From: Psychromonas ingrahamii 37
GTDB taxonomy: Bacteria; Pseudomonadota; Gammaproteobacteria; Enterobacterales; Psychromonadaceae
Direction: 5' to 3'
Assembly: GCF_000015285.1 (NCBI RefSeq)
Contig: NC_008709.1
Coordinates: 4,278,001-4,342,000, forward strand
Length of the DNA stretch: 64,000 nucleotides
The notes beneath the pieces are model-generated. The model worked only from the letters and a program-made list of their open reading frames with translations, made no database searches and was not told the DNA's origin. Below are positions 25,962 through 34,454 of this stretch, one piece after another; the first letter of the stretch is position 1, and each line of letters begins with the position of its first letter. A program made the position numbers and the translations under genes.

Positions 25962-28838
25962 TTAATGCTTCGGTAAACTGTCTATATTTGTAATTTTAAC
26001 TTCATTGTGAAGCTGTAAAATAGCTTCTTTTAAAAATTTTGTCCCTTGAACTTGGATAACCACCGGCTGAGAATTTTCACCCTTTACCAAAACAGTTTGG
26101 AAAAAGGCTTTAACATCGGTTAAGGAGACTGCCGATAAACTGTCAATATAAGCTTGCTCAGTATCTATTTCCGGTTTCAGACTTAACCATTGATGACTCA
26201 AATAAGAAAACTCATCGCTAAGCGAAGTAGGTTGCGCTAAATAATTGGCAATCTGTGCTTTTTTAATGACGGCAAACTCTTTTTTGCTGGTTTTATCTAA
26301 CTGCTTATTAAAATTTTCCAGGAAAACAGCAAAACGTTGATATAACTTAGCGTTGCTGAGCGTCGGGCTTTGGGTGAAAAGTCCAAAGGCAGCATAATCA
26401 TCAACAGGAAAACTTGCGCTAAAAGGAGAGTAACTTAACTGTTCCTCTGTCCGAATTTGATTATAAAATGCCGGCTTTAGCAATTGATTTAATAACTCCG
26501 CCGTGGCTAACGCGGCATCCCCTTTAAGGTCAGAAAGATAAATAGTCGCTAAGGCATCATCATCCATCTTTGAACTGATTTGATAGTTTAATGCCCCTTC
26601 ATTTAAGTCCGCCTGTAAACGTTTAATAGTATAAAAAGGCTGCTGCTCAATAGTCACAATACTGGCTAATGCACTGTCTAAATCGACAACTTGCTCACGA
26701 CTTAAATTGCCTAAGGCTAACAGCCGTAAAGACGATTGCGATAATATTTTTTCAATAAATTGATTAATATCTAATAAATTAATCCCGTCAATTTCAGCCA
26801 GCAGAGCCGCATCGGACCATGCCGGTTGACGCACTAATTGTCGGAAACCCTCAAAGGCAAAATCCAACGGTTTCATTGCCACTTTATTATTTAACTGCCG
26901 CTGCACTTCCTGCTTGGCAAGGTTAAGTGTTTGCTCACTAAATTGTGCGTTTTTAATCTCGTTTAATACGGTCAGTAATAATTTATCCTGTTTATCACTG
27001 TACCCTGAGGTGCTGATTAACAACCCGTTTGAATGACTTAAAGCAAAGTTCAAACCAGCTTCACCGGCAACAAAATGCAGCGCTGCAAATTGTTTGCTGA
27101 ACATTTCCAGCAATAGGCTCATGGTTATCCGGGATTCAGGATTTTGATCGCTAATGTCACTGTTTAAATGCAGCTTCATACTGGCTTTGGGTTCCTTAAA
27201 ATAAGCACTTTGCTTAAACCAAACAGAATGCCCCTCTTTATTAACCAGCTGCTGCGCTTTCGCTGAATACTGCCTATCCACTAAGTTGAAATTTTCAGGT
27301 AACCACGGATTACCCGCGGGCAGGGTTAATTTAATGTTCTGTGCTTGTCTCAACCAAGTTTGCTGGTTTTTTTGACTGATAATATCGCGCGTATATTTTC
27401 CCTGGTAATAAGGGATCTGCGTTCCCCCTTCCAGATCTGGAATCATTTTAAAAATACGGCTGTTTTCTGGTGTTAAATAGGTTAATAATTGGGATATAAA
27501 TTTTGCATTAAAACCATCTAAACGGTAAGGGTGAAACAGAAGATCTTTATACGGGTAGTTCTGCATATTAGCGGACAAACCCATCACATAGCTAAAACCG
27601 GAATTTTTGGTTAAAAACTTAAAATCTCTGTCTAAGCCGCTTTTTTGTTCGCGATACTGCAGTTGACTAATACCCTGTTTTTTAATTAACTCAATATAAG
27701 CAAATAAACTGGCTAAAATCTTATCCTGCTCCTTTAAGCCTGCATTGGTCATTACAAACTGCATTGAAAATTGTGAATAGTTTTCACTAAAAGAGCCATA
27801 AAAACCCGCCATCACAGATTCTACTAAGCCTGCTTTTTGCAGCTGATTAGATAATCCGCCCTCATGATCTGAGCCTAATAAGCGGCTGATATAACCACCA
27901 GGTTGGTACATATATTCATCTTGGACGCTCGGTATTAAAAAATTAACCTGCAATAATTTAATATTGGCCGTGGGTTTTATTGCAACACTGATAGCTAACT
28001 CTTTTGCAGTTAACATTGGGCTCACAATCACCGGTTTAGTGGCTTTTTTATTGGGAATCTGGCTAAGATATAACTCTGCCATTTGCTGTAAATCAACAAT
28101 TGAGCGCGGACTGGTTAATGCCACCTTCATTAAATTAGCCGAATAATAGGTCTCAAAAAAATTGACCAATTCATCCTGTAATTTACTGCCAGGTTTATCT
28201 TTTAAGGTGGTTAAATTACCTGTACTAAAACGCGCTGTAGGGTGATCCGGATTTAAAGTATAATGCTGCAGCGCGTAAAATTTACGCATATCGTTATCAA
28301 AATAGGTTTTATGCTCAGCGTAGACAGTATTTCTTTCTTTGTCCGCATAACGCTTATCCAGCAATGGGGCGCGCATCACGTCCCCTAATCTGTCTAACGC
28401 TTCAGCAAAGTGGCTATCATTGACTTCAAACCCATAGACAGTACTCTCCTGAGCAGTATAGGCATTAGTATAACCACCATGTTGAGTCATAAATTTACTA
28501 TATTCGTTAATGGTTGGGTAACGCTCTGAGCCTAAAAATAACATATGCTCCAGATAATGGGCGAGACCCAGTTGCTGATCAGGATTATTCATACTGCCAA
28601 TCGGCAAAGATAACGATGCGGCACTGTTTTCTAAATCCGGATCGGATACCAGCAGAACTTCCAGCTGATTCGCCAAACGGATCACCTGATATTCACGTGA
28701 ATCATTTGGGCTTTGTATTATTGCTGTTTCGAGTATTTCAAGTGAAGAGGCAGCCTGCTTTGAATCAGCGCTTACCAGCGAAGAAAAACTCAATGTGAAA
28801 CAAAAAACGAAAACGGTTAGTCGATGACTATATGACAT
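25962..28838 (-). CDS. ptrA: Pitrilysin-like M16 zinc metalloprotease, periplasmic
   Basis: The 958-residue insulinase-family protease has a signal peptide (residues about 1-24, VFVFCFTLSFSSLVSA). The inverted zinc motif is GLAHYLEHMLFLGSERYP (H-x2-E-H, residues about 94-98). The downstream Glu is expected in the RNTVYAEHKTYF segment. Three more M16 domains follow, including a middle domain and the C-terminal RTEEQLSYSPFSASF-type segment. Length matches protease III (PtrA). It should degrade small peptides in the periplasm. It stands alone rather than between recB and recC as in E. coli, so the symbol is by family similarity. Confidence 0.85.
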   Translation of the reverse strand: MSYSHRLTVFVFCFTLSFSSLVSADSKQAASSLEILETAIIQSPNDSREYQVIRLANQLEVLLVSDPDLENSAASLSLPIGSMNNPDQQLGLAHYLEHMLFLGSERYPTINEYSKFMTQHGGYTNAYTAQESTVYGFEVNDSHFAEALDRLGDVMRAPLLDKRYADKERNTVYAEHKTYFDNDMRKFYALQHYTLNPDHPTARFSTGNLTTLKDKPGSKLQDELVNFFETYYSANLMKVALTSPRSIVDLQQMAELYLSQIPNKKATKPVIVSPMLTAKELAISVAIKPTANIKLLQVNFLIPSVQDEYMYQPGGYISRLLGSDHEGGLSNQLQKAGLVESVMAGFYGSFSENYSQFSMQFVMTNAGLKEQDKILASLFAYIELIKKQGISQLQYREQKSGLDRDFKFLTKNSGFSYVMGLSANMQNYPYKDLLFHPYRLDGFNAKFISQLLTYLTPENSRIFKMIPDLEGGTQIPYYQGKYTRDIISQKNQQTWLRQAQNIKLTLPAGNPWLPENFNLVDRQYSAKAQQLVNKEGHSVWFKQSAYFKEPKASMKLHLNSDISDQNPESRITMSLLLEMFSKQFAALHFVAGEAGLNFALSHSNGLLISTSGYSDKQDKLLLTVLNEIKNAQFSEQTLNLAKQEVQRQLNNKVAMKPLDFAFEGFRQLVRQPAWSDAALLAEIDGINLLDINQFIEKILSQSSLRLLALGNLSREQVVDLDSALASIVTIEQQPFYTIKRLQADLNEGALNYQISSKMDDDALATIYLSDLKGDAALATAELLNQLLKPAFYNQIRTEEQLSYSPFSASFPVDDYAAFGLFTQSPTLSNAKLYQRFAVFLENFNKQLDKTSKKEFAVIKKAQIANYLAQPTSLSDEFSYLSHQWLSLKPEIDTEQAYIDSLSAVSLTDVKAFFQTVLVKGENSQPVVIQVQGTKFLKEAILQLHNEVKITNIDSLPKH

Positions 28839-29004
28839 TATTTATTCTCTTCAATATGATAAATTACAAAAAAAACGGAAACTACGCAGACCAAATCAGG
28901 GGAGCTGCTATAAGACAATCCACTATGCAATAAGTTTAACTGAAAAGAAAGTTCTCTCGGGTTAAAGAAAAATGTTCAAAAAAATCCAGAAAAATAAATA
29001 GGGA

Positions 29005-29442
29005 CTAAATCTGCAGCCAAAAGGTTACTGGGCCATCGTTAGTTGAACTGACCTGCATATCAGCAGCAAACTCTCCCGTTTCAACCTTAATACCCATCTC
29101 TGAACAGTTTTTATTAAACAGTTTGTAAAGGCGTTTGGCCTCGATCGGCTCCGCGCCCTTTGAAAAACCTGGACGATTGCCCTTATTCGTTTGTGCCGCC
29201 AGAGTAAATTGTGAAATAACTAAAATTTTCCCTCCTGCTTGCTGCACATTAAGATTCATTTTATCGTCGCCGTCGGCAAATATTCGATAAGCGAGTACCC
29301 GTTGTGCCAGACGTTTGCATTTAGCTTCATCATCCTCTTTTTCAACGCCTAATAAAACCAGTAACCCAGGCCCTATTTGACCAATATTTTCTCCGGCAAC
29401 GGTAACTCTGGCGTCACTAACACGCTGTATAAGGGCTATCAT
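29005..29442 (-). CDS. dtd: D-aminoacyl-tRNA deacylase
   Basis: The 145-residue DTD-fold protein hydrolyses D-amino acids (and glycine) from mischarged tRNAs. It begins [15 protein letters not shown] and contains the two active-site motifs [21 protein letters not shown] and [11 protein letters not shown] with the cross-subunit Gly-cis-Pro. Its ATG overlaps the yihY stop by 4 bases, so translation is coupled; yihY-dtd neighbours are common in gammaproteobacteria. Confidence 0.96.
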   Translation of the reverse strand: MIALIQRVSDARVTVAGENIGQIGPGLLVLLGVEKEDDEAKCKRLAQRVLAYRIFADGDDKMNLNVQQAGGKILVISQFTLAAQTNKGNRPGFSKGAEPIEAKRLYKLFNKNCSEMGIKVETGEFAADMQVSSTNDGPVTFWLQI

Positions 29443-30320
29443 ATGTCCGCTCCCAAATATTCTTTAGTCACATTGTTGTCTTCCTGCTGCTTTAAAAACT
29501 CTTCTAATGTCGCAGTGACTTCAGCACCGATTAAAACAATTAACCAACTGTAATAGATCCACACAAAGAGAATTGGGATCACTGCCAGCGCACCGTATAT
29601 TATCTGCTGCGAGGGGAAATTAGTAATATATAAGCGGAAAAGATCGGTGCCGAAGAAAAACAGAATAGCCGCAATCAAACCACCTATTAATGCATAACGA
29701 AAACTGACTCGCTGATGAGGCACAAGCGTATAAACACCGGCAAAGGTTAACCAGGTTAAAATAAAAGGCATTAAGCTCAATAGTCGTTGGCCAAATGACA
29801 GAGAGCCATGTTCTTGAAAAACACTAAAAAGGTAAGAGCTTAATGCCAGACTCGCGCCGATAATCACCGGACCCAAGCTTAAAATAGTCCAATAAATAGT
29901 AAAGGACTGGATTCGGGAACGTTTATTAGTGCAACGCCAGATGCGGTTAATGGTTTGATCTATCGTAGATATCAATAATAATGCAATCGCTATCAATGAG
30001 CCAATCCCCATCATGCTCATTTTTTTAGTATTTTCAATAAAGCCGCTGATATGCTCCTGAATCGTATCTCCAGATGTGGGCAGCAGATTGTTATAAATAA
30101 GATCTTCTAACATTCCCTTCAGATCAGAAAAAACTGGAAAAGCCGCTAACATATAGAAAATAACGGCCAGTAAGGGCACGATAGATAATAAAGTCACATA
30201 GGCCAGATGCCCCGCCGGCACCTTAATATTATCCTGTTCACTCCGCCGCCATACAAAGAGCAAGTATTGGTAGGTAACTTTAACTTTGTCCATCACAATT
30301 TTTCTACCAAATTTCATCAC
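29439..30320 (-). CDS. yihY: YihY/BrkB-family inner membrane protein
   Basis: The 293-residue membrane protein has six hydrophobic helices and the family features [40 protein letters not shown] and [29 protein letters not shown]. The family was once misnamed ribonuclease BN; its true function is unknown. AGGA precedes both GTG 30320 and ATG 30317, and either may be the start. It overlaps dtd. Confidence 0.9.
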   Translation of the reverse strand: MMKFGRKIVMDKVKVTYQYLLFVWRRSEQDNIKVPAGHLAYVTLLSIVPLLAVIFYMLAAFPVFSDLKGMLEDLIYNNLLPTSGDTIQEHISGFIENTKKMSMMGIGSLIAIALLLISTIDQTINRIWRCTNKRSRIQSFTIYWTILSLGPVIIGASLALSSYLFSVFQEHGSLSFGQRLLSLMPFILTWLTFAGVYTLVPHQRVSFRYALIGGLIAAILFFFGTDLFRLYITNFPSQQIIYGALAVIPILFVWIYYSWLIVLIGAEVTATLEEFLKQQEDNNVTKEYLGADI

Positions 30321-30383
30321 TATTATCCTTAGAGTCTTACACCTTACTACCTACTGCTGACGACTGACCGCTAATGACTGATA

Positions 30384-30404
30384 GCTGTTAGCTGTTAGCT
30401 GTTA
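30384..30404. repeat. Tandem heptamers GCTGTTA x3
   Basis: Three perfect GCTGTTA units follow degenerate heptads (ACTGACC, GCTAATG, ACTGATA from 30363) in the same 7-base phase. They lie between yihY and the typA terminator. They are related in sequence to the heptads after ntrC and oxyR. Confidence 0.75.
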
Positions 30405-30434
30405 GCCTTACCCATTTAACCCTAAATCATAAAT

Positions 30435-30467
30435 AAAAAAAAGGTCTTACCGAAGTAAGACCTTTTA
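30435..30467 (-). terminator. Intrinsic terminator of typA with UUCG tetraloop
   Basis: Arms 30439-30450 and 30455-30466 pair perfectly. On the minus strand the loop is C(TTCG)G, the stable UUCG tetraloop, and eight T follow. It ends typA, whose stop is at 30488. Confidence 0.92.
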
Positions 30468-30487
30468 TCTGTATTGCTTTTAGTTAT

Positions 30488-32311
30488 CTAGCCTTTAGTA
30501 GGGCGCGATGCACGTTTACGTTCGTTCTCTGAAAGTAGTTTCTTACGGATACGAATGCTTTTTGGTGTTACTTCAACTAATTCATCCACATCAATAAACT
30601 CAAGCGCTTGTTCAAGCGTTAAAATAATTTCAGGTGAAAGTGTTTGTGCTTCATCTGTACCAGAAGAACGAACGTTAGTTAATGATTTACCACGTACACA
30701 GTTAACTGTTAAATCGTTAGCACGGTTATGAATACCAATGATTTGACCTTCGTATACTTCTGTAGCATGTCCTAGGAATAGACGACCACGATCTTGTAAG
30801 AAGAACAGAGAGTAAGTAACCGCTTTACCTGTTTGATTACAAATTAAAACACCATTTTGGCGTTGACCAATAGTGCCACCTTTATGGGGACCGTAGTGAT
30901 CAAATGAATGGTAAAGTAAACCAGAACCCGACGTTAATGTCATGAATTCAGTTTGGAAACCGATTAAACCACGGCTTGGAATAACAAAGTCTAAACGTAC
31001 ACGACCTTTTCCGTCTGGCATCATGTTAGTCAATTCAGCTTTACGAACGCCCAACTGCTCCATAACCGAACCTTGACTTTGTTCTTCAACGTCAACGGTT
31101 AATGTTTCATAGGGTTCTTGCAATTGACCGTCTACAAGACGCTCGATAACTTCAGGGCGAGATACCGCAAGTTCGTAACCTTCACGACGCATGTTCTCAA
31201 TTAGAATACCTAAATGCAGTTCACCACGACCAGATACTTTGAATTTATCCGGATCAGCGGTTTCTTCAACCTTAAGCGCTACGTTATGTACTAGCTCTTT
31301 GTGTAAACGGTCTAAAATATTACGTGAAGTAACAAATTTACCTTCTTTACCACAGAAAGGTGAATTGTTTACCTGGAAGGTCATCGTTACCGTTGGTTCA
31401 TCAACAGTTAATGGAGGCAGAGCTTCAACATTGTTTTGCGCACAAACAGTATCGGAAATCTTAAGTTCACCCAGGCCACTGATTGCAACAATATCACCGG
31501 CTTCAGCCACTTCCACATCGTTACGTTCAAGTCCTAAATAACCTAATACCTGACCCACTTTAGCGTTACGTTTTTTACCATCAGCGCCAATAACTGTCAC
31601 TTGCTGGTTAACTTTAACACTACCGCGTGTAATACGGCCCACTCCGATAACACCTACATAAGAGTTGTGATCAAGTTGAGAGATTTGCATTTGGAAGTCA
31701 CCATCACGATCTGCATCCGGTGCTTCAACACTGTCAACAATAGTTTGGAATAAAGGTTCCATAGTATCGCTTTCAGTTTCCATATCTTTACTTGCCCAAC
31801 CGTTTATCGCTGATGCATAAACAATTTGGAAATCTAACTGTTCGTCAGTTGCACCAAGATTATCAAACAGGTCGAATACTTGATCGATAACCCATTCAGG
31901 ACGTGCGCCTGCTTTATCTACTTTATTGACAACAACTATTGGTTTAAGACCGTGTGCAAATGCTTTTTGAGTTACAAAACGCGTTTGTGGCATCGGACCG
32001 TCAACCGCATCTACGATTAGACAAACACTGTCTACCATAGATAAAATACGCTCTACTTCACCACCGAAATCGGCGTGTCCAGGTGTATCTACGATATTGA
32101 TATGGTAATCATTCCACACAATCGCAGTGTTTTTTGCAAGGATAGTAATACCACGTTCTTTCTCTAAATCATTCGAGTCCATAACGCGCTCTTCAGCACC
32201 ACCGCGTGAATCTAGCGTTCCAGATTGCTCTAGTAATTTATCAACAAGGGTGGTTTTACCATGGTCAACGTGAGCAATAATGGCAATATTTCTTAATTTT
32301 TCTAACAACAT
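30488..32311 (-). CDS. typA: Ribosome-associated translational GTPase TypA/BipA
   Basis: The 607-residue elongation-factor-like GTPase has G1 AHVDHGKTT, the G2 region [10 protein letters not shown]3 [12 protein letters not shown] and G4 VVNKVD, then EF-G domains and the BipA-specific C-terminal domain containing [15 protein letters not shown]. It acts in ribosome assembly and stress or cold adaptation. I set the start at ATG 32311 ([19 protein letters not shown]) with GAGG 7 nt upstream. The longer frame to 32368 would add 19 hydrophobic residues encoded partly by a tandem repeat and is unlikely. Confidence 0.96.
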   Translation of the reverse strand: MLLEKLRNIAIIAHVDHGKTTLVDKLLEQSGTLDSRGGAEERVMDSNDLEKERGITILAKNTAIVWNDYHINIVDTPGHADFGGEVERILSMVDSVCLIVDAVDGPMPQTRFVTQKAFAHGLKPIVVVNKVDKAGARPEWVIDQVFDLFDNLGATDEQLDFQIVYASAINGWASKDMETESDTMEPLFQTIVDSVEAPDADRDGDFQMQISQLDHNSYVGVIGVGRITRGSVKVNQQVTVIGADGKKRNAKVGQVLGYLGLERNDVEVAEAGDIVAISGLGELKISDTVCAQNNVEALPPLTVDEPTVTMTFQVNNSPFCGKEGKFVTSRNILDRLHKELVHNVALKVEETADPDKFKVSGRGELHLGILIENMRREGYELAVSRPEVIERLVDGQLQEPYETLTVDVEEQSQGSVMEQLGVRKAELTNMMPDGKGRVRLDFVIPSRGLIGFQTEFMTLTSGSGLLYHSFDHYGPHKGGTIGQRQNGVLICNQTGKAVTYSLFFLQDRGRLFLGHATEVYEGQIIGIHNRANDLTVNCVRGKSLTNVRSSGTDEAQTLSPEIILTLEQALEFIDVDELVEVTPKSIRIRKKLLSENERKRASRPTKG

Positions 32312-32323
32312 GACGAGCCTCAA

Positions 32324-32359
32324 AAGTAACAATTTATGAAAAAGTAACAATGTATGAAA
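32324..32359. repeat. 18-bp tandem duplication ahead of typA
   Basis: Units 32324-32341 and 32342-32359 (AAGTAACAATNTATGAAA) differ at one base. They lie in the 5' leader of typA, 13 bases before its start codon. Confidence 0.85.
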
Positions 32360-32532
32360 AAATACCAATTAGGTAAAGTCAGCGAAATTTTACACTGTAT
32401 TTACTTAATTGGTATTATTAGCGCACATTGTAACCATTATTCGAAAAATAGAAAGTTTTAACTCGGTCACAATTTATGAAACCGTCCTGTATGATAGCTT
32501 TTCTTATCATTTACAACCAACGAGAGCAGTAA

Positions 32533-32549
32533 CGCACCAAGCTGGAGCA
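32533..32549. promoter_or_regulatory. NtrC-binding site 1 upstream of glnA
   Basis: CGCACCA-AGC-TGGAGCA matches the NtrC palindrome TGCACCA-N3-TGGTGCA at 12 of 14 positions. It is centred about 119 bases before the predicted sigma-54 start, an enhancer position. Confidence 0.75.
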
Positions 32550-32553
32550 GGGG

Positions 32554-32570
32554 CGCACCATAATAGAGCA
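32554..32570. promoter_or_regulatory. NtrC-binding site 2 upstream of glnA
   Basis: CGCACCA-TAA-TAGAGCA matches the same consensus at 11 of 14 positions. Its centre is 21 bases (two helical turns) from site 1, on the same DNA face, as needed for cooperative NtrC binding. Confidence 0.68.
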
Positions 32571-32633
32571 TTTATTAGGCGATATTTTACTCGTCAAAAA
32601 AAAAAGCTCAGATATAATGGATAGCAGTCAGGT

Positions 32634-32649
32634 CGGCACAATTTTAGCC
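32634..32649 (+). promoter_or_regulatory. Sigma-54 promoter of glnA
   Basis: CGGCAC-AATTT-TAGCC carries the invariant GG (32635-32636) and GC (32647-32648) with exactly 10 bases between them. The expected start is near 32660, about 55 bases before the glnA ATG. A TATAAT at 32613-32618 could be part of a second, sigma-70 promoter, but no good -35 is visible. Confidence 0.72.
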
Positions 32650-32714
32650 GTTTGAGTAATTAAATAAATTTGTTATGGTTGTCCACCACTTAAATGTCAA
32701 TTGAGGTTCTAAAC

Positions 32715-34133
32715 ATGTCTACAAAAACAGTACAAGATGTTCTTGATTTTATTAAAGAGCAAGAGGTAAAATTCGTAGATTTACGCTTTACCGATACACA
32801 CGGTAAAGAGCAACACGTCTCTATTCCGCATCACCAAGCAAACGAAGACTTTTTCGAAGACGGTAAAATGTTTGATGGCTCTTCAATTGCAGGATGGAAA
32901 GGCATTCAAGATTCGGACATGGTATTAATGCCGGATCCAACCACTGCTGTTCTTGACCCCTTTACGGATGATGCAACGCTTAACCTGCGTTGTGATGTGT
33001 TAGAGCCTAAAACAATGCTTGGTTACGATCGTGACCCGCGATCTGTTGCTAAACGCGCCGAAGCATACCTGCGTTCAACGGGCATTGCTGACACTATTTT
33101 ATTTGGTCCAGAGCCCGAGTTTTTCCTATTTGACGATGTTAAATACGGTAATACTATGCAAGGTGCATTCTTTTCCATTGATGCTAAAGAAGCGGCGTGG
33201 AACTCAGGTACCTCCTATGAAGAAGGCAATACAGGCCACCGTCCTGGTATCAAAGGTGGTTATTTCCCTGTCGCCCCCGTAGATTCCGCACAAAACATCC
33301 GTAGTGCTATGTGTCTTATCATGGAAGAGATGGGCCTTATTGTTGAAGCACATCATCATGAAGTCGCAACTGCCGGCCAAAATGAAATCGCTTGTCGTTT
33401 TAATACTATGGTTAAAAAAGCCGATGAACTACAAATTTACAAATACGTAGTACATAACGTTGCTCATGCCTACGGTCAAACCGCAACCTTCATGCCTAAA
33501 CCGCTTGTTGGTGATAACGGCTCAGGTAATCACTGTCACCAGTCCCTAGGCAAAGACGGTGTTAACCTGTTCTCCGGCGACCAGTACGGCGGGCTTTCTC
33601 AGCTAGCGCTTTATTATATTGGTGGCCTTATCAAACATGCTAAAGCACTTAATGCCTTTACTAACGCGTCAACTAACTCATATAAACGTCTAGTGCCACA
33701 TTTTGAAGCACCGGTTATGTTAGCGTACTCTGCCGGTAATCGCAGCGCATCTATCCGTATTCCAATCGTACCGTCACCAAAAGCGGCACGTGTTGAACTA
33801 CGTTTCCCGGACCCAACGATGAACCCTTATTTAGGTTTTTCTGCGATGCTAATGGCGGGTCTTGACGGTATTAAAAACAAGATCCACCCTGGCGAGCCTC
33901 TTGATAAAGATTTATACGATCTGCCTAAAGAAGAAGCGGATGCAATACCACAAGTTGCTGTTTCTTTTGAAGAAGCACTTGCTGAACTCGATGCTGACCG
34001 TGACTTTTTAACCGCAGGAGATGTTTTCTCGAATGACTCGATTGATGCCTACATCGCCCTTAAAACAGCTGAATGTGAAGCTGTTTCTCGTGCAACGCAT
34101 CCAAAAGAGTTCGAATTATACTACAGCGTATAA
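32715..34133 (+). CDS. glnA: Glutamine synthetase, type I
   Basis: The 472-residue GSI makes glutamine from glutamate, ammonia and ATP. It begins [20 protein letters not shown] and shows the [12 protein letters not shown] metal site, [45 protein letters not shown]-like text ([15 protein letters not shown]) and NRSASIRIP. The adenylylation Tyr is in [13 protein letters not shown] choose ATG 32715 (GAGG 9 nt upstream) because it gives the family N-terminus; ATG-like starts seven codons earlier add residues absent from the family. Two NtrC sites and a sigma-54 promoter precede it and a terminator follows. Confidence 0.97.
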   Translation: MSTKTVQDVLDFIKEQEVKFVDLRFTDTHGKEQHVSIPHHQANEDFFEDGKMFDGSSIAGWKGIQDSDMVLMPDPTTAVLDPFTDDATLNLRCDVLEPKTMLGYDRDPRSVAKRAEAYLRSTGIADTILFGPEPEFFLFDDVKYGNTMQGAFFSIDAKEAAWNSGTSYEEGNTGHRPGIKGGYFPVAPVDSAQNIRSAMCLIMEEMGLIVEAHHHEVATAGQNEIACRFNTMVKKADELQIYKYVVHNVAHAYGQTATFMPKPLVGDNGSGNHCHQSLGKDGVNLFSGDQYGGLSQLALYYIGGLIKHAKALNAFTNASTNSYKRLVPHFEAPVMLAYSAGNRSASIRIPIVPSPKAARVELRFPDPTMNPYLGFSAMLMAGLDGIKNKIHPGEPLDKDLYDLPKEEADAIPQVAVSFEEALAELDADRDFLTAGDVFSNDSIDAYIALKTAECEAVSRATHPKEFELYYSV

Positions 34134-34206
34134 GCAAAGAACTTAGTTAGGTTATGAACACCTGCTCACACTAATTCCGCTTAATTAACGGAATTGTCAT
34201 CAGCTC

Positions 34207-34240
34207 AAAGGATCAACTAGTTTGATCCTTTTATTTTTAT
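34207..34240 (+). terminator. Intrinsic terminator of glnA
   Basis: Arms 34207-34216 and 34222-34231 (AAAGGATCAA/TTGATCCTTT) with a 5-nt loop are followed by TTATTTTTATTTTTATTTTT. A smaller AATTCCG/CGGAATT hairpin lies just upstream at 34173-34195. Confidence 0.88.
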
Positions 34241-34354
34241 TTTTATTTTTATTTAAGTAATCACTGCAAATCCAATAACCCGATACCCCTTCCATAAGAA
34301 AAACGATTTCCTCAAAAAAACACTCTTTTTTCTACTGCAGAAAAAATAAAATAC

Positions 34355-34370
34355 TGGCACAATTATTGCT
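34355..34370 (+). promoter_or_regulatory. Consensus sigma-54 promoter of glnN
   Basis: TGGCAC-AATTA-TTGCT is a full match to the sigma-54 consensus TGGCAC-N5-TTGCW, with GG and GC correctly spaced. The expected start is near 34382, about 73 bases before the glnN ATG. I see no clear NtrC palindrome in the 220 bases upstream; the glnA enhancers are about 1.8 kb away. Confidence 0.88.
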
Positions 34371-34454
34371 TAATATCTTTCTATTATCTTTTAAATTTAA
34401 AAATAACCAAGCTGATCCCATCCAGCCTCTATTTTATAAGTCAAGGAGCCCCAC

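Noticed and set aside
28839-29004. Possible terminator after dtd
   Set aside because: The AT-rich stretch has no clear stem with a T-run on the minus strand.
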